The position numbers were made by a program, and so were the translations under genes. From Desulfovibrionaceae bacterium (lineage in GTDB: Bacteria > Desulfobacterota > Desulfovibrionia > Desulfovibrionales > Desulfovibrionaceae), in contig WSYE01000014.1 of the NCBI GenBank assembly GCA_009773665.1, positions 18,191 to 52,278 of the forward strand: DNA of 34,088 nt, given 5' to 3'. Shown here one piece after another: positions 23,028-31,110 of this stretch. The notes under the pieces are model-generated. The model saw nothing but the letters and a program-made list of their open reading frames with translations. It had not been told where the DNA came from and did no database searches. The first letter of the stretch is position 1; every line of letters starts with the position of its first letter.

Positions 23028-25328
23028 TCATACGAAGCCCACCTCTCCGGCCACCACGTTGACCACACCCCACAGGTTGGAGACGTCTCCCGCCATGCTG
23101 GTGATCTGCCCCGCCTGGGTATTCACTTCGCCCCGCACCTGTTCCACCGAGGCGGCCACCTCGTTCTTGGAGGCCAGAACTTCCGCTTTGGTGGCGATGG
23201 TCGCATCAATGTTCACGCAGAGGAAGTCGATGTCGGCGGCGATTTTTTCCTCCTGGGCGGTCAGTTCGTTCTTGGTGGCGTAGGTCCGCTGGCATTCTGC
23301 GGTCACGTCCTGCTTGGCTGCGTTGAGCTCATCCTTTGTGACGGCCAAGCTCGTCAAGCTCGTCAATACTCTCGCATGATTGTCCGTAATGACGGTATAT
23401 TCGTCTGTGATGGCGGTCTTTTCGGCGGCTAGCTCCTGCTTTGTGGCGTAGATGTGGGTGAGTTCCCCCTTCAGGTGCTCCTCCGCGCTGGAGTAGGCCA
23501 GCTTGGTGGGGAACTGGTACTCCACCAGCCCGCCGATAACCGTGTCGATCTGCGCCCCCAGCACCGTGGATGTGTCGATCCCGCCCACGATCTCGTTCTT
23601 GTTGCCGATGATGATCTCAATGCTCTCCTGAGCCTTCACCGTGAGCGGTCCCGCGCTGAAGAGCTTCAGGCCGTCCGGGCTCTCGGCCCATTCCCAGTTG
23701 GCCAGCGAGTCACTGGTGGTCTGGGAGTCGAACTTCCATGTGGGCGGCTCCTCGTCGTCGGGGTCGTTGTGGGAGCCGATGCGCACGAAGGCCTGCTGGG
23801 TGGGGCTGGAGAGCAGGATGCGCTGGCTGCCCTCCTGGTCCTCGAAGTGGATGAGGTTGCCCCCCGAGGTGGTGATGCGCGACTGGGTCTGGGTCTGGTC
23901 CGTGACCGGGCTCTGGGTCTCGGGGTTTGGGATGGCCGCCGCGATGAGGGGCCGGTCCGGGTCGCCTTCGATGAAGCTTAAAATCACCTCGCAGCCCTTG
24001 TGCAGGGGCATGTGCATGCCGAAGCCCGCCCCGGCGTAGGGCTGGGCCATGCGCACCCAGGCCGAGGCGTGGCCGTCCTTTCTGCCGGAAAGATCAAAAG
24101 GCAGGATGACTTTGTAGCGCCCCTGGGAGTCCACCTCCGCGTATTGGCCGGAGCCTGCCGCGTCCACCTTGGCGTTCAGCGTCCCGGCTATTCTGGGGCG
24201 CTGGGTGGCAAGCTCCGCCCGAAACTGCGCCGTGGCCGGGATGGCCGTGAAGGTGTTGCGGTAATACAGCGTTTCCTTGTGGGCGTCGGCGTCGGCGGAG
24301 TCGGTGGTAAGCCCGAGCCCCGACACCAGCCAGCCCTCCTGCGAACCCTCGTGGCGACAGGCGATGGTCTGGTATTTCTGGTTGTAGCTGTCGCGGTAGT
24401 GGTCGGTGATGGCGAAGGTGTAGCCGGGGCGCACGAAGGGGATGGCCGAGGTGCCGGTAAATATCTGCTCGCGGCACTGGTATTCCTGGGCGCGGATCTT
24501 GGCCAGGGCGTTGCCCTGGCTGGCCGTCTTGAAGTGCAGCCCGTAGAGGTAGCGCACACCCTGGCCGTTTCGGCTGACCAGGGCTTCGCCCTGCACCTCC
24601 AGGGAGGGGGTCTCGTAGTTGTAGTCCTTCAGCTGAACCTTCTGGGGCAGGCGCTTGCGGGTGAGGATGAAGTCCGTGACCACCTCCTCGCCGTGCCCGG
24701 CCTGCATGGTGGAGGGCGGCGAGTAGCGGAAGCTCGCGCCCTGGGGCATGGGCGTGTGGGCGGTAAGCGTGTCTGTTATGACCAGCTTCTCGCTGGAGTG
24801 GCCCTGCTCGAAAAAGTAATACAGGCCGTCTCGCTCCATCCAGCGCGACGCGAACTCGAAGTGCGTCTCGCCGTACTGGCAGATGTAGTCCCAGGTGGGG
24901 TAGTTCTGCTGGAGGGTGATCTTGAAGTCGATGCCTGGGTTCAGACCGCCGTCTTTGAGCACCGCCGTAAGAAACTGCTGGTTGTTCTGGTTCAGGAAGA
25001 TCTGGTTGTGGGTGGTCTGGGTGAGCCACCAGGCCTTGGGCACCAGCACGGCCCGGTAGAACGAGTACGGCCCGGAATGCGAGAGCTGCTCGAAGCGCTC
25101 CAGGATGCCGTGGAAGGGGATGTTCCCCTGCTGGCGCAGGATGGTGAAGGTGGCCGTGTTGGTCAGGGCCTTTTCGAAGTCCACGTCCTTGTCGCCCGCG
25201 TAGAGCACGATCTCGAAGCGGTACAACTCCGAAAGTCCCTCTTCCCCGGTGAAGCGCACCACGTGGAAGGTGTTCTTGTCGAACCCCTGTATGTCGAAGC
25301 TGAATTTCTGGCGGGAGTCGTCGGTCAT
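23028..25328 (-). CDS. vgrG: VgrG spike protein 1, ATK-type heptad C-terminus
   Basis: A 766-residue T6SS spike. Residues 1-400 are the gp27-like part (FHVVRFTGEEGLSELYRFEI, YRAVLVPKAWWLTQTTHNQIF, CQYGETHFEFASRWMERDGLYYFFEQ). About 405-500 are the gp5-like OB fold (GRYKVILPFDLSGRKDGHASAWVRM, MPLHKGCEVILSFIEGDPDRPLIAA), and then the beta-helix spike. From about residue 625 a heptad-repeat region contains four (A/V)TKxE(L/V) boxes spaced 35, 21 and 28 residues, all multiples of 7, predicted coiled coil. The last 26 residues (QITSMAGDVSNLWGVVNVV then AGEVGFV) nearly match those of VgrG2. No enzyme domain is visible. The ATG overlaps the stop of a 44-codon ORF (TAATG). It is the most divergent of the three VgrGs. 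Confidence 0.95.
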   Translation of the reverse strand: MTDDSRQKFSFDIQGFDKNTFHVVRFTGEEGLSELYRFEIVLYAGDKDVDFEKALTNTATFTILRQQGNIPFHGILERFEQLSHSGPYSFYRAVLVPKAWWLTQTTHNQIFLNQNNQQFLTAVLKDGGLNPGIDFKITLQQNYPTWDYICQYGETHFEFASRWMERDGLYYFFEQGHSSEKLVITDTLTAHTPMPQGASFRYSPPSTMQAGHGEEVVTDFILTRKRLPQKVQLKDYNYETPSLEVQGEALVSRNGQGVRYLYGLHFKTASQGNALAKIRAQEYQCREQIFTGTSAIPFVRPGYTFAITDHYRDSYNQKYQTIACRHEGSQEGWLVSGLGLTTDSADADAHKETLYYRNTFTAIPATAQFRAELATQRPRIAGTLNAKVDAAGSGQYAEVDSQGRYKVILPFDLSGRKDGHASAWVRMAQPYAGAGFGMHMPLHKGCEVILSFIEGDPDRPLIAAAIPNPETQSPVTDQTQTQSRITTSGGNLIHFEDQEGSQRILLSSPTQQAFVRIGSHNDPDDEEPPTWKFDSQTTSDSLANWEWAESPDGLKLFSAGPLTVKAQESIEIIIGNKNEIVGGIDTSTVLGAQIDTVIGGLVEYQFPTKLAYSSAEEHLKGELTHIYATKQELAAEKTAITDEYTVITDNHARVLTSLTSLAVTKDELNAAKQDVTAECQRTYATKNELTAQEEKIAADIDFLCVNIDATIATKAEVLASKNEVAASVEQVRGEVNTQAGQITSMAGDVSNLWGVVNVVAGEVGFV

Positions 25329-25462
25329 TACGGTACGTCCTTGGCACCGTCGCGCAGCGCTGCCGCGCGTTCCTGACGGCGCGGCTTCCTTGCGGACGGT
25401 TCATGCGGTTCCCTGCTCTCGGCCAGGAGAACCGTGCGATTGATTTTGGTAAGTATTCTCAT
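25328..25462 (-). CDS. Possible 44-residue small ORF coupled to vgrG1
   Basis: A frame fills the gap between vgrG2 and vgrG1: ATG at 25462, TAA at 25330-25328, the stop overlapping the vgrG1 start as TAATG. It encodes a very basic peptide beginning MRILTKINRTVLLAESR and ending ALRDGAKDVP. Only a weak ribosome site (AAGA) precedes the ATG. The exact overlap suggests termination-reinitiation coupling that helps translate vgrG1; the peptide itself may or may not matter. It could also be a chance frame. No family is recognised. Confidence 0.35.
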   Translation of the reverse strand: MRILTKINRTVLLAESREPHEPSARKPRRQERAAALRDGAKDVP

Positions 25463-25478
25463 ATGTTCTTAGACGGCA

Positions 25479-27710
25479 TCAGACGAAGCCGACCTCTCCC
25501 GCCACGACGCTGACCACTCCCCACAGGTTGGAGACGTCCGCTGCCATGCTGGTGATCTCCCCGGCGTTCTGTTCCAGTTCGCCGATGGTCTGGGTGTGCT
25601 GCCCGATGGTCTGGTCGTGCTGTCCAATTGTGAGCGTATGTTGCCCGATGGTCTGGTCGTGCTGCCCGATGGTCAGGGTGTGCTGTCCGATGGTCTGGGT
25701 GTGCTGGCCAATCGTGTTGTCGTGCTGGCCAATGGTCTGGGTGTGCTGGCCAATCGTGTTGTCGTGCTGGCCAATGGTCAGGGTGTGTTGGCCGATGGTC
25801 TGGTCGTGCTGCCCTATGGTCAGCGTATGCTGTCCGATGGTGTTGGTGTGCTGCCCCACGGTCTGCTGGAGGTCGGCGTACACTTGGTCCTTCAGGGTGG
25901 CGGCCTCCTGGACGCTGGCGCGCATCTCCTTCCAGACGGGGGAGAATTCGGTGTGCACTGCGCAGTTGGTGGTGATGGACATACCCACGATGAAGGTGAT
26001 GTTCGCGCCGATGGCGTTGCAGGAGTAAACGCCCAGGGTGGTCTGGGTGTTGTCCGCCAGCACGATCTGGTTGGCGAACTCGGCCTTCACGTTGAACCAC
26101 TGGGGAGTGGTCAGGTTGATGCCGTCGTTGGCCATTTCGCTCATCACGTCGCTGAAGCTGGCCGGGTCGTTGTGCGCGCCGATGCGGATGTAGTCCCCCT
26201 TGGCCGTGGAGTGCAGCAGGATGCGCTCCGAGCCCTGCTGGTCCTGGATGTGGATCAGGTTGCCCCCGGCGGAGGTGATGTTGGCCATGGTCTGGTTGCC
26301 GCTGGTCACCATGGAGGGGGTCTCCGGGTTGGGCACGGCCCCGGCGATAACGGGCTGGTCCGGGTCGCCCTCGTAGTGGATCACGGCCACCTCGGTGCCC
26401 TTGTGCAGGGGGAAGTGCATGCCGTGGTTCTGGCCCGCGTAAGGTTGGATCATGCGCAGCCAGGTGGAGGCGTGCCCTTCTTTGCGCCCCGAGAGGTCGA
26501 AGGGCATGATGACCTTGTAGCGGCCCTGGTCGTCAAGCTCCGCGTACTGGCCGGAGCCCTCGGCGTCGATCACGGCTTTCAGCGCGCCGTCGATCAGAGG
26601 CTTGTGGGTCGTGAGCTCCGCGCGGAACTGCACGTCCACCGGGATGGCCGCGAAGGCGTTGCGGTAGAAGAGTCTGTCGCCGAGCCCCGCCGCCCCCATG
26701 CCAGACACGAGCCAGCTCTCCTGCGCGCCCTCGTGCTTGACCTCGATCAGCAGGTACTTCTGGTTGAAGCTGTCGCGGTAGTGCTTCTCCAGGGTGGCCA
26801 CGTAGCCGGGTTGCAGGAAGGGGGCGTTTGATTCGCCGAAGAACACCTGCTCGCGGCACTTGAAACCCTGGGCGCGCAGACCGGCCAGGGACGTGGCCTC
26901 CGAGACGGTGCGCAGGTGCCCGCCGTGGGTGTACACGGTACCGGAGCCGTCCTGGCTGACCAGGGCCTTGCCCTGGATGTCCAGGCTTGGGGTCTGGTAG
27001 TTGTAGTCTTTCAGCAGCACCTCTTTGGGCAGGCGGCGCTGTTCGCAGCGGAAGTTCTTGACGGCCTTGCCGGTGATGTCCGCGTCCAGGCCGCTCTGCT
27101 CGGCGTAGGTCAGGGTGTCGCCGCCGGGGTGCGGGTTGTGGATGTTCAAGCTGTCGGTGATTTCGACCTTCTCCTGCTGGCCGGACTGGTCGAAGAAGAA
27201 GTAGAAGCCGTTGCGCTCCATCCAGCGGGACACGAAGTTGAAGTGGGTCTCGTTGTACTGGCAGACGTACTCGCGCTTGTCGTAGCTGTGCGACGCGGAG
27301 AGTTCGAAGTCCAGCCCCTGGGACAGCCCCCCGTCGCTCAGGCATTGGCTGATGTTCTGGGTGACGTCCTGGTTCAGGAAGATCTGGTTGTGCCGGGTCA
27401 GGGTGAGCTGCCAGGCCTTGGGAACCAGCAAGGCCCGGTAGATCACGTGCTTGTCGGCCATCTGGAGCTGCTGGAAGTCCCGCAGGATGCCGTGCCAGAC
27501 CAGATCGCTGCTTCCCTGGCGCCTGATGGTGAATTTGGCCGTGCCGGAGAGCGCCTTGCCGAAATCCACGGAGGCGTTCTCGGACAAAAGCGTCAGGTCG
27601 AACTGGTACAGGCGTGACAGCCCCTCGGTTCCCGTGAAGCGCACCACATGGAAGGTATCGGGCTCCAGGGTGGAGACCGAGAAGGTGAAGCTTGGCTGGT
27701 CGATGCTCAT
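25479..27710 (-). CDS. vgrG: VgrG spike protein 2, histidine heptad-repeat C-terminus
   Basis: A 743-residue VgrG. The gp27-like part (FHVVRFTGTEGLSRLYQFDL, CQYNETHFNFVSRWMERNG), the OB fold (GRYKVIMPFDLSGRKEGHAS, PLHKGTEVAVIHYEGDPDQP) and the spike beta-helix are intact. Residues 618-708 are 13 tandem heptads of the form (I/V)GQH(T/D)xT, then IGELEQN. The last 26 residues (EITSMAADVSNLWGVVSVV, AGEVGFV) almost equal the tail of VgrG1. The body is closest to VgrG3, so these two are tandem duplicates that kept similar bodies and changed ends. The start is the ATG at 27710 with GAGG 5 nt upstream; the frame extends 17 codons further up without a ribosome site. No toxin domain is seen. Confidence 0.95.
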   Translation of the reverse strand: MSIDQPSFTFSVSTLEPDTFHVVRFTGTEGLSRLYQFDLTLLSENASVDFGKALSGTAKFTIRRQGSSDLVWHGILRDFQQLQMADKHVIYRALLVPKAWQLTLTRHNQIFLNQDVTQNISQCLSDGGLSQGLDFELSASHSYDKREYVCQYNETHFNFVSRWMERNGFYFFFDQSGQQEKVEITDSLNIHNPHPGGDTLTYAEQSGLDADITGKAVKNFRCEQRRLPKEVLLKDYNYQTPSLDIQGKALVSQDGSGTVYTHGGHLRTVSEATSLAGLRAQGFKCREQVFFGESNAPFLQPGYVATLEKHYRDSFNQKYLLIEVKHEGAQESWLVSGMGAAGLGDRLFYRNAFAAIPVDVQFRAELTTHKPLIDGALKAVIDAEGSGQYAELDDQGRYKVIMPFDLSGRKEGHASTWLRMIQPYAGQNHGMHFPLHKGTEVAVIHYEGDPDQPVIAGAVPNPETPSMVTSGNQTMANITSAGGNLIHIQDQQGSERILLHSTAKGDYIRIGAHNDPASFSDVMSEMANDGINLTTPQWFNVKAEFANQIVLADNTQTTLGVYSCNAIGANITFIVGMSITTNCAVHTEFSPVWKEMRASVQEAATLKDQVYADLQQTVGQHTNTIGQHTLTIGQHDQTIGQHTLTIGQHDNTIGQHTQTIGQHDNTIGQHTQTIGQHTLTIGQHDQTIGQHTLTIGQHDQTIGQHTQTIGELEQNAGEITSMAADVSNLWGVVSVVAGEVGFV
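25587..25859 (-). repeat. 21-bp tandem repeat array encoding 13 heptads in vgrG2
   Basis: Thirteen contiguous in-frame 21-bp units (273 bp). Units alternate between IGQHTLT, IGQHDQT, IGQHDNT and IGQHTQT. The 42-bp blocks 25692-25733 and 25734-25775 are identical base for base, including third codon positions, which points to recent duplication by slippage or unequal exchange. Unit loss or gain keeps the frame, so stalk length could vary between strains. Confidence 0.95.
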
Positions 27711-27807
27711 TTCGTCCTCGTTCCCCGTTGGATCGCGCTCAGCTTCTGGCCTGGGCCTCATGCGTCAGGCAGGGTCGGATATTTAATGCTCAAGGGCTCC
27801 CGCCTCG

Positions 27808-27832
27808 CCGGATCGGGAATTGATCCGGTTTT
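27808..27832. other. Hairpin in the vgrG3-vgrG2 gap
   Basis: CCGGATC (27808-27814) and GATCCGG (27822-27828) with a 7-nt loop, followed on the plus strand by TTTT. In the direction of the operon (minus) no T-run follows, so it may be a processing or attenuation hairpin between the two vgrG genes. On the plus strand it has the form of a terminator that would block antisense transcripts. Confidence 0.4.
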
Positions 27833-27850
27833 CAGCGCGCAAATGCCCCT

Positions 27851-30169
27851 TCAAATCACAGTGAACTCTCCGGTGATCGTCTGGGTTGACGCGTTGGTAT
27901 GGGTGGCATCAGCCGAAGTCACGTTCAGGTCCCCCGAGGTCACGGTGGTGTCGCCGCTGATCTGGTTCATCTGCCCCACGTTGATGTCGTGCTGTCCGAG
28001 GGTCTGGATCAGATGCGCGGCAAAGGTGTCAATCTCGCCAATGATGTCCTCGATTTCCCCGATGGTCCTAGTGTTCTTCCCCACGGTTTCCTGGACTTCG
28101 CCGATGGTCTTGCTGTGCTCGACGACGACCTTGGTGAGAGTTCCCACCATGCGCGACTGATCGGCAACGGTCTCGGTCAGGTTGGCGATGGCCTTGGTGC
28201 GCCGGGCGATGACCACAGTATGGTTGGCCACAGTTTCTGCGAGTTCTCCGGCAATCTTGGTTTTCATTGCGTTGGTTTCACGCACGCTGCCGCGCATCTC
28301 CTCCCAGAGGGGGGCGAACTCCGTGTGCGCGGCGCACTTGAACTCCGTGGAAAAACCTACGGTTGTTTTCTGCAAGCCGCCGATATAGTTGGACATGCCA
28401 ACGCCGATGGTGGTGGAGGTGTTGTCGCCGAGGATCAAGGAGTTGTAAAAGCCCGCCTTCACCGTGAGCGCCTGCGGGGTATAGAGAGATATCCCGCCGC
28501 CTGCGGCTTTGAAGGCGGCCATACTGGTTGGGCTGGGCTCCGCGCCGGAAGCCTTCGTCGGCGCCGCATTGGAAGCCGGGGCGCTCCCCATGCTGGGGGG
28601 GGAGGTGGAGCCGCCTTCGCCCGGATCGTTGGGCGCGCCGATGCGGATGAACTCCCCCTTGGCCGAGGAGTGCAGCAGGATGCGCTCGCTGCCCTCCCGG
28701 TCCTCCATATGGATGCGGTTGCCGCCGCTGGTGGTGATATTGGCCATGGTCTGGTTGTCCGCCGTGACCACCGAGGGGGTCTGGAGGTTGGGCAGGGCTC
28801 CTGCGATCATGGGCCGGTCCGGGTCGCCCTCGTAGAAGCTGACGATAACCTCCGTGCCCTTGTGCAGGGGGAAATGCATACCGTGGTTGTCGCCCGCGTA
28901 AGGCTGGACCATGCGCAGCCAGGTGGAGGCGTGGCCGTCCTTTCGACCGGAGAGGTCGAAGGGCATGATGACCTTGTAGCGGCCCTGGTCGTCCAGCTCC
29001 GCGTATTTGCCGGAGCCTTCGGCGTCCACCAGGGCCATGAGCACTCCCTCCACCACTGGGCGGGGGGTCTTGATCTCCGCCCGGAACTGCACGCTCTCCG
29101 GGATGGCCGCGAAGGCGTTGCGGTAGAAGAGCCTGTCGCCCGCGCCGACAACGCCCAGTCCCGAGGTGATGAAGCTCTCCTGCGCGCCCTCGTGTTTGAC
29201 CTCGATCATCAGGTACGAGCGGTTGAAGTCCTCTCTGGGGTGGCTGTCCAGGCGGGCCAGATAGCCGGGCTGGAGGTAGGGGGCGTTTGATTCCCCGAAG
29301 AAGACCTGCTCCCTGCACCCCAGGGACTGCGCCCGGATGCCCGCCAGGAACCCGGCCTGGCGCATGGAGCGCATGTGCCCGCCGTGAGCGTACACGGTGC
29401 CGGTGCCGTGTTCGCTGACCACGGCGCGGCCCTGGATGTCCAGGTTGGGGGTTCGGTAGTTGTAATCGCGCACCAGTACGTCGTGGGGCAGGCGGCGCTG
29501 TTCGCACTGGAAATTCTTGACCGCCGTGCCCGCGATGTCCGCGTCCAGGCCGGAGACCTCGGCGAAGCTGACGCCCGCGCCGCCGGGGTGGGGCGTGTGG
29601 ATGGAGAGGCTGTCGGTCAGGATGAGCTTCTCCTGCGGCCCGGACTGGTCGAAGAAGAAATAGAGCCCGTTGCGCTCGGTCCAGCGGGACACGAAGTTCA
29701 TGTGCGTCTCGTTGTACTGGCACACGTATTCGCGCTTGGGGTAGCTCTGGGTGGCGTGGATTTCAAAGTCCAGGCCCTGCATCAGGCCGCCGTCGGTCAG
29801 GCAGTCGCGCAGGTTCTGGATGAGGTCCTGGTTCAGAAATATGCGGTTGTGCTGGGTCTGGGTGAGCAGCCAGGCCTTGGGCACAAGCACGGCCCGGTAG
29901 AAGGTGTGGTCCCCGGCTGTCCGGGTCAGACGGATGTCTCGCAGGATGCCGTGCCAGGTGAGGTCACCGCCCTCGGGGCGCTTGACCGTGAACGTGGCCG
30001 TGCCGGAAAGGGCGGTGTGGAAGTCCAGCGGGGCCTTCCCGGCCAGAAGCGTCAGCTCGAACTGGTACAGGCGCGACAACCCCTCGGTTCCCGTGAAGCG
30101 CACCACATGGAACGTGCCGGGGTCCAGGCTTGATATGGTGAACGTGAAATGCGGTTGTTCAGCAGGCAT
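27851..30169 (-). CDS. vgrG: VgrG spike protein 3, long heptad stalk and different tail
   Basis: A 772-residue VgrG with the same body as VgrG2 (FHVVRFTGTEGLSRLYQFEL, CQYNETHMNFVSRWTERNGL, GRYKVIMPFDLSGRKDGHAS, EVIVSFYEGDPDRPMIAGA). After the OB fold it has an extra low-complexity Ser/Pro/Ala insert (SPPSMGSAPASNAAPTKASG) that VgrG2 lacks. Residues about 640-730 are about ten heptads with I or V at position a and a polar residue at d (VANHTVV, VVEHSKT, VGKNTRT, IGEIEDI). The end is not the shared tail but a Thr/Ser/Asn-rich beta-like stretch (TTVTSGDLNVTSADATHTN then TITGEFTVI). The ATG at 30169 has GAGG 5 nt upstream; a GTG 6 bp earlier is the alternative. First vgrG of the operon. Confidence 0.95.
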   Translation of the reverse strand: MPAEQPHFTFTISSLDPGTFHVVRFTGTEGLSRLYQFELTLLAGKAPLDFHTALSGTATFTVKRPEGGDLTWHGILRDIRLTRTAGDHTFYRAVLVPKAWLLTQTQHNRIFLNQDLIQNLRDCLTDGGLMQGLDFEIHATQSYPKREYVCQYNETHMNFVSRWTERNGLYFFFDQSGPQEKLILTDSLSIHTPHPGGAGVSFAEVSGLDADIAGTAVKNFQCEQRRLPHDVLVRDYNYRTPNLDIQGRAVVSEHGTGTVYAHGGHMRSMRQAGFLAGIRAQSLGCREQVFFGESNAPYLQPGYLARLDSHPREDFNRSYLMIEVKHEGAQESFITSGLGVVGAGDRLFYRNAFAAIPESVQFRAEIKTPRPVVEGVLMALVDAEGSGKYAELDDQGRYKVIMPFDLSGRKDGHASTWLRMVQPYAGDNHGMHFPLHKGTEVIVSFYEGDPDRPMIAGALPNLQTPSVVTADNQTMANITTSGGNRIHMEDREGSERILLHSSAKGEFIRIGAPNDPGEGGSTSPPSMGSAPASNAAPTKASGAEPSPTSMAAFKAAGGGISLYTPQALTVKAGFYNSLILGDNTSTTIGVGMSNYIGGLQKTTVGFSTEFKCAAHTEFAPLWEEMRGSVRETNAMKTKIAGELAETVANHTVVIARRTKAIANLTETVADQSRMVGTLTKVVVEHSKTIGEVQETVGKNTRTIGEIEDIIGEIDTFAAHLIQTLGQHDINVGQMNQISGDTTVTSGDLNVTSADATHTNASTQTITGEFTVI

Positions 30170-30218
30170 GGACACCTCGGCTCGTTTGGACCGGTTCGTT
30201 CCCGCGCGGCCAGAATCA

Positions 30219-30866
30219 CTACCCCATGTGGATCTGGTCGGCGTTTATTACCACGTGCTCCTCGGCGATCATGGAGTGGTTTTTGGCGTGCAGGGCGCAG
30301 AGATCCTCCACCAGCACCCGCTGCGATCCGGCCTGCACCTCGTCGTGCTCCTTCACGAAGCGGGTGGATTCCTGGGCGCGCATGGTGAAGCTCCGAAACA
30401 CCTGGTCCACGCTTTTGGCCACGCTGGACACGCGCCTGAACTGCGTCTTCAGGGCGCGGCCCACAAGGCTCACGCGCTCGATCACGGCTTCGCCGCGTCC
30501 CGCGTGCAGGCGCATTTGTCCGGCGGACGCGGCCATCTCGCCGGGGCAGGCCAGGGCGAGGTCCTTGTCGGCAGCCAGGGTCAGGCTGCCGCCGCGCACG
30601 CAGAAGCGGGCGTCTCCGTCCACGGCCAGGGTCAGGGCCGAGGCGCTCTCCAGCACTGAGAGCACGTATGCGCCGCCCGTCATGTCCACGGACAGGAGCA
30701 CCTTGTCGCCTGGGCCGGGCTCCACCAGACAGCTTACGGCGCGCACGGCCTGGACCGTGCCGAAGGAGGTCTCCACGTGGAAGTTGCCCGGCGCGGCCTC
30801 AAGCACGCGTCCGTATTCCAGGCTGGGGGAGGGGGCTGCTGTCGGGGATGGTCTGGTCATGGGCAT
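30219..30866 (-). CDS. DUF3540 T6SS-associated protein
   Basis: A 215-residue protein of the DUF3540 family, regularly found beside vgrG, DUF2169 and DUF4150 genes. An OB-like N-terminal half (GRVLEAAPGNFHVETSFGTV, CLVEPGPGDKVLLSVDMTGGAYVLSVLE) leads into a VgrG-like repetitive beta region (LTLAVDGDARFCVRGGSLTLAADKDLALA) and a helical C-terminus (RVSSVAKSVDQVFRSFTMRAQESTRFV), ending HVVINADQIHMG. I infer a baseplate or spike assembly role; the exact function is not established. The ATG has AGGAG 8 nt upstream. It precedes vgrG3 by 49 bp. Confidence 0.85.
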   Translation of the reverse strand: MPMTRPSPTAAPSPSLEYGRVLEAAPGNFHVETSFGTVQAVRAVSCLVEPGPGDKVLLSVDMTGGAYVLSVLESASALTLAVDGDARFCVRGGSLTLAADKDLALACPGEMAASAGQMRLHAGRGEAVIERVSLVGRALKTQFRRVSSVAKSVDQVFRSFTMRAQESTRFVKEHDEVQAGSQRVLVEDLCALHAKNHSMIAEEHVVINADQIHMG

Positions 30867-31044
30867 GGCGGCAACTCCTGGAGGTGTCGGCTGCCAGGCG
30901 AATGCCCAGGAGCCGGAATCATGGCGGATGCATACCTCACACTGCGCGGCGAGGACAAGAGCCGAGCTTCCCCGAGGGGAAGCAATTCAGACCCTTATAG
31001 CGGAGAATCCGGCCCGTCGCCAGAAAAAACCAAGGATTCGAGCG
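30867..31044. promoter_or_regulatory. Leader region of the DUF3540-vgrG operon with a perfect palindrome
   Basis: The gap holds GCTTCCCC-GA-GGGGAAGC (30966-30983), a perfect 18-bp palindrome that could be an operator or an mRNA hairpin. On the minus strand a TATAAG (-10-like, about 31002-30997) lies upstream of it, but no matching -35 and no TGGC-N10-GC sigma-54 element was found. A terminator for ppnP lies just beyond, so this is the likely place for a promoter of the DUF3540-vgrG genes. Confidence 0.35.
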
Positions 31045-31070
31045 GAGAAAGGCGGAGGGCAGCCTCCGCC
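31045..31070 (-). terminator. Intrinsic terminator of ppnP
   Basis: On the minus strand GGCGGAGG-CTGC-CCTCCGCC (31070-31051) is followed by TTTCTCC. An 8-bp GC stem with a 4-nt loop and a short T-rich run, 40 bp after the ppnP stop. It suggests ppnP is transcribed separately from the DUF3540-vgrG operon. Confidence 0.65.
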
Positions 31071-31110
31071 TGTGATCTGCGTGGGGAAACGGGGCTGGTT
31101 AGCAGCCACC

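Noticed and set aside
21020..23062. 680-residue open frame on the plus strand
   Set aside because: Lies wholly antisense to the well-supported DUF2169 gene. Composition is His/Gly/Arg/Leu-rich as expected for GC-rich shadows.
22976..23068. Upstream extension of the DUF2169 frame
   Set aside because: The extra 31 residues would overlap the vgrG1 end, have no ribosome site, and precede the conserved family start.
25459..26100. Frame with repeated HPDHRPA-like peptides across the vgrG2 repeat array
   Set aside because: The 21-bp repeat stays open in other frames; the vgrG2 frame has the VgrG body, a ribosome site and a sensible stalk.
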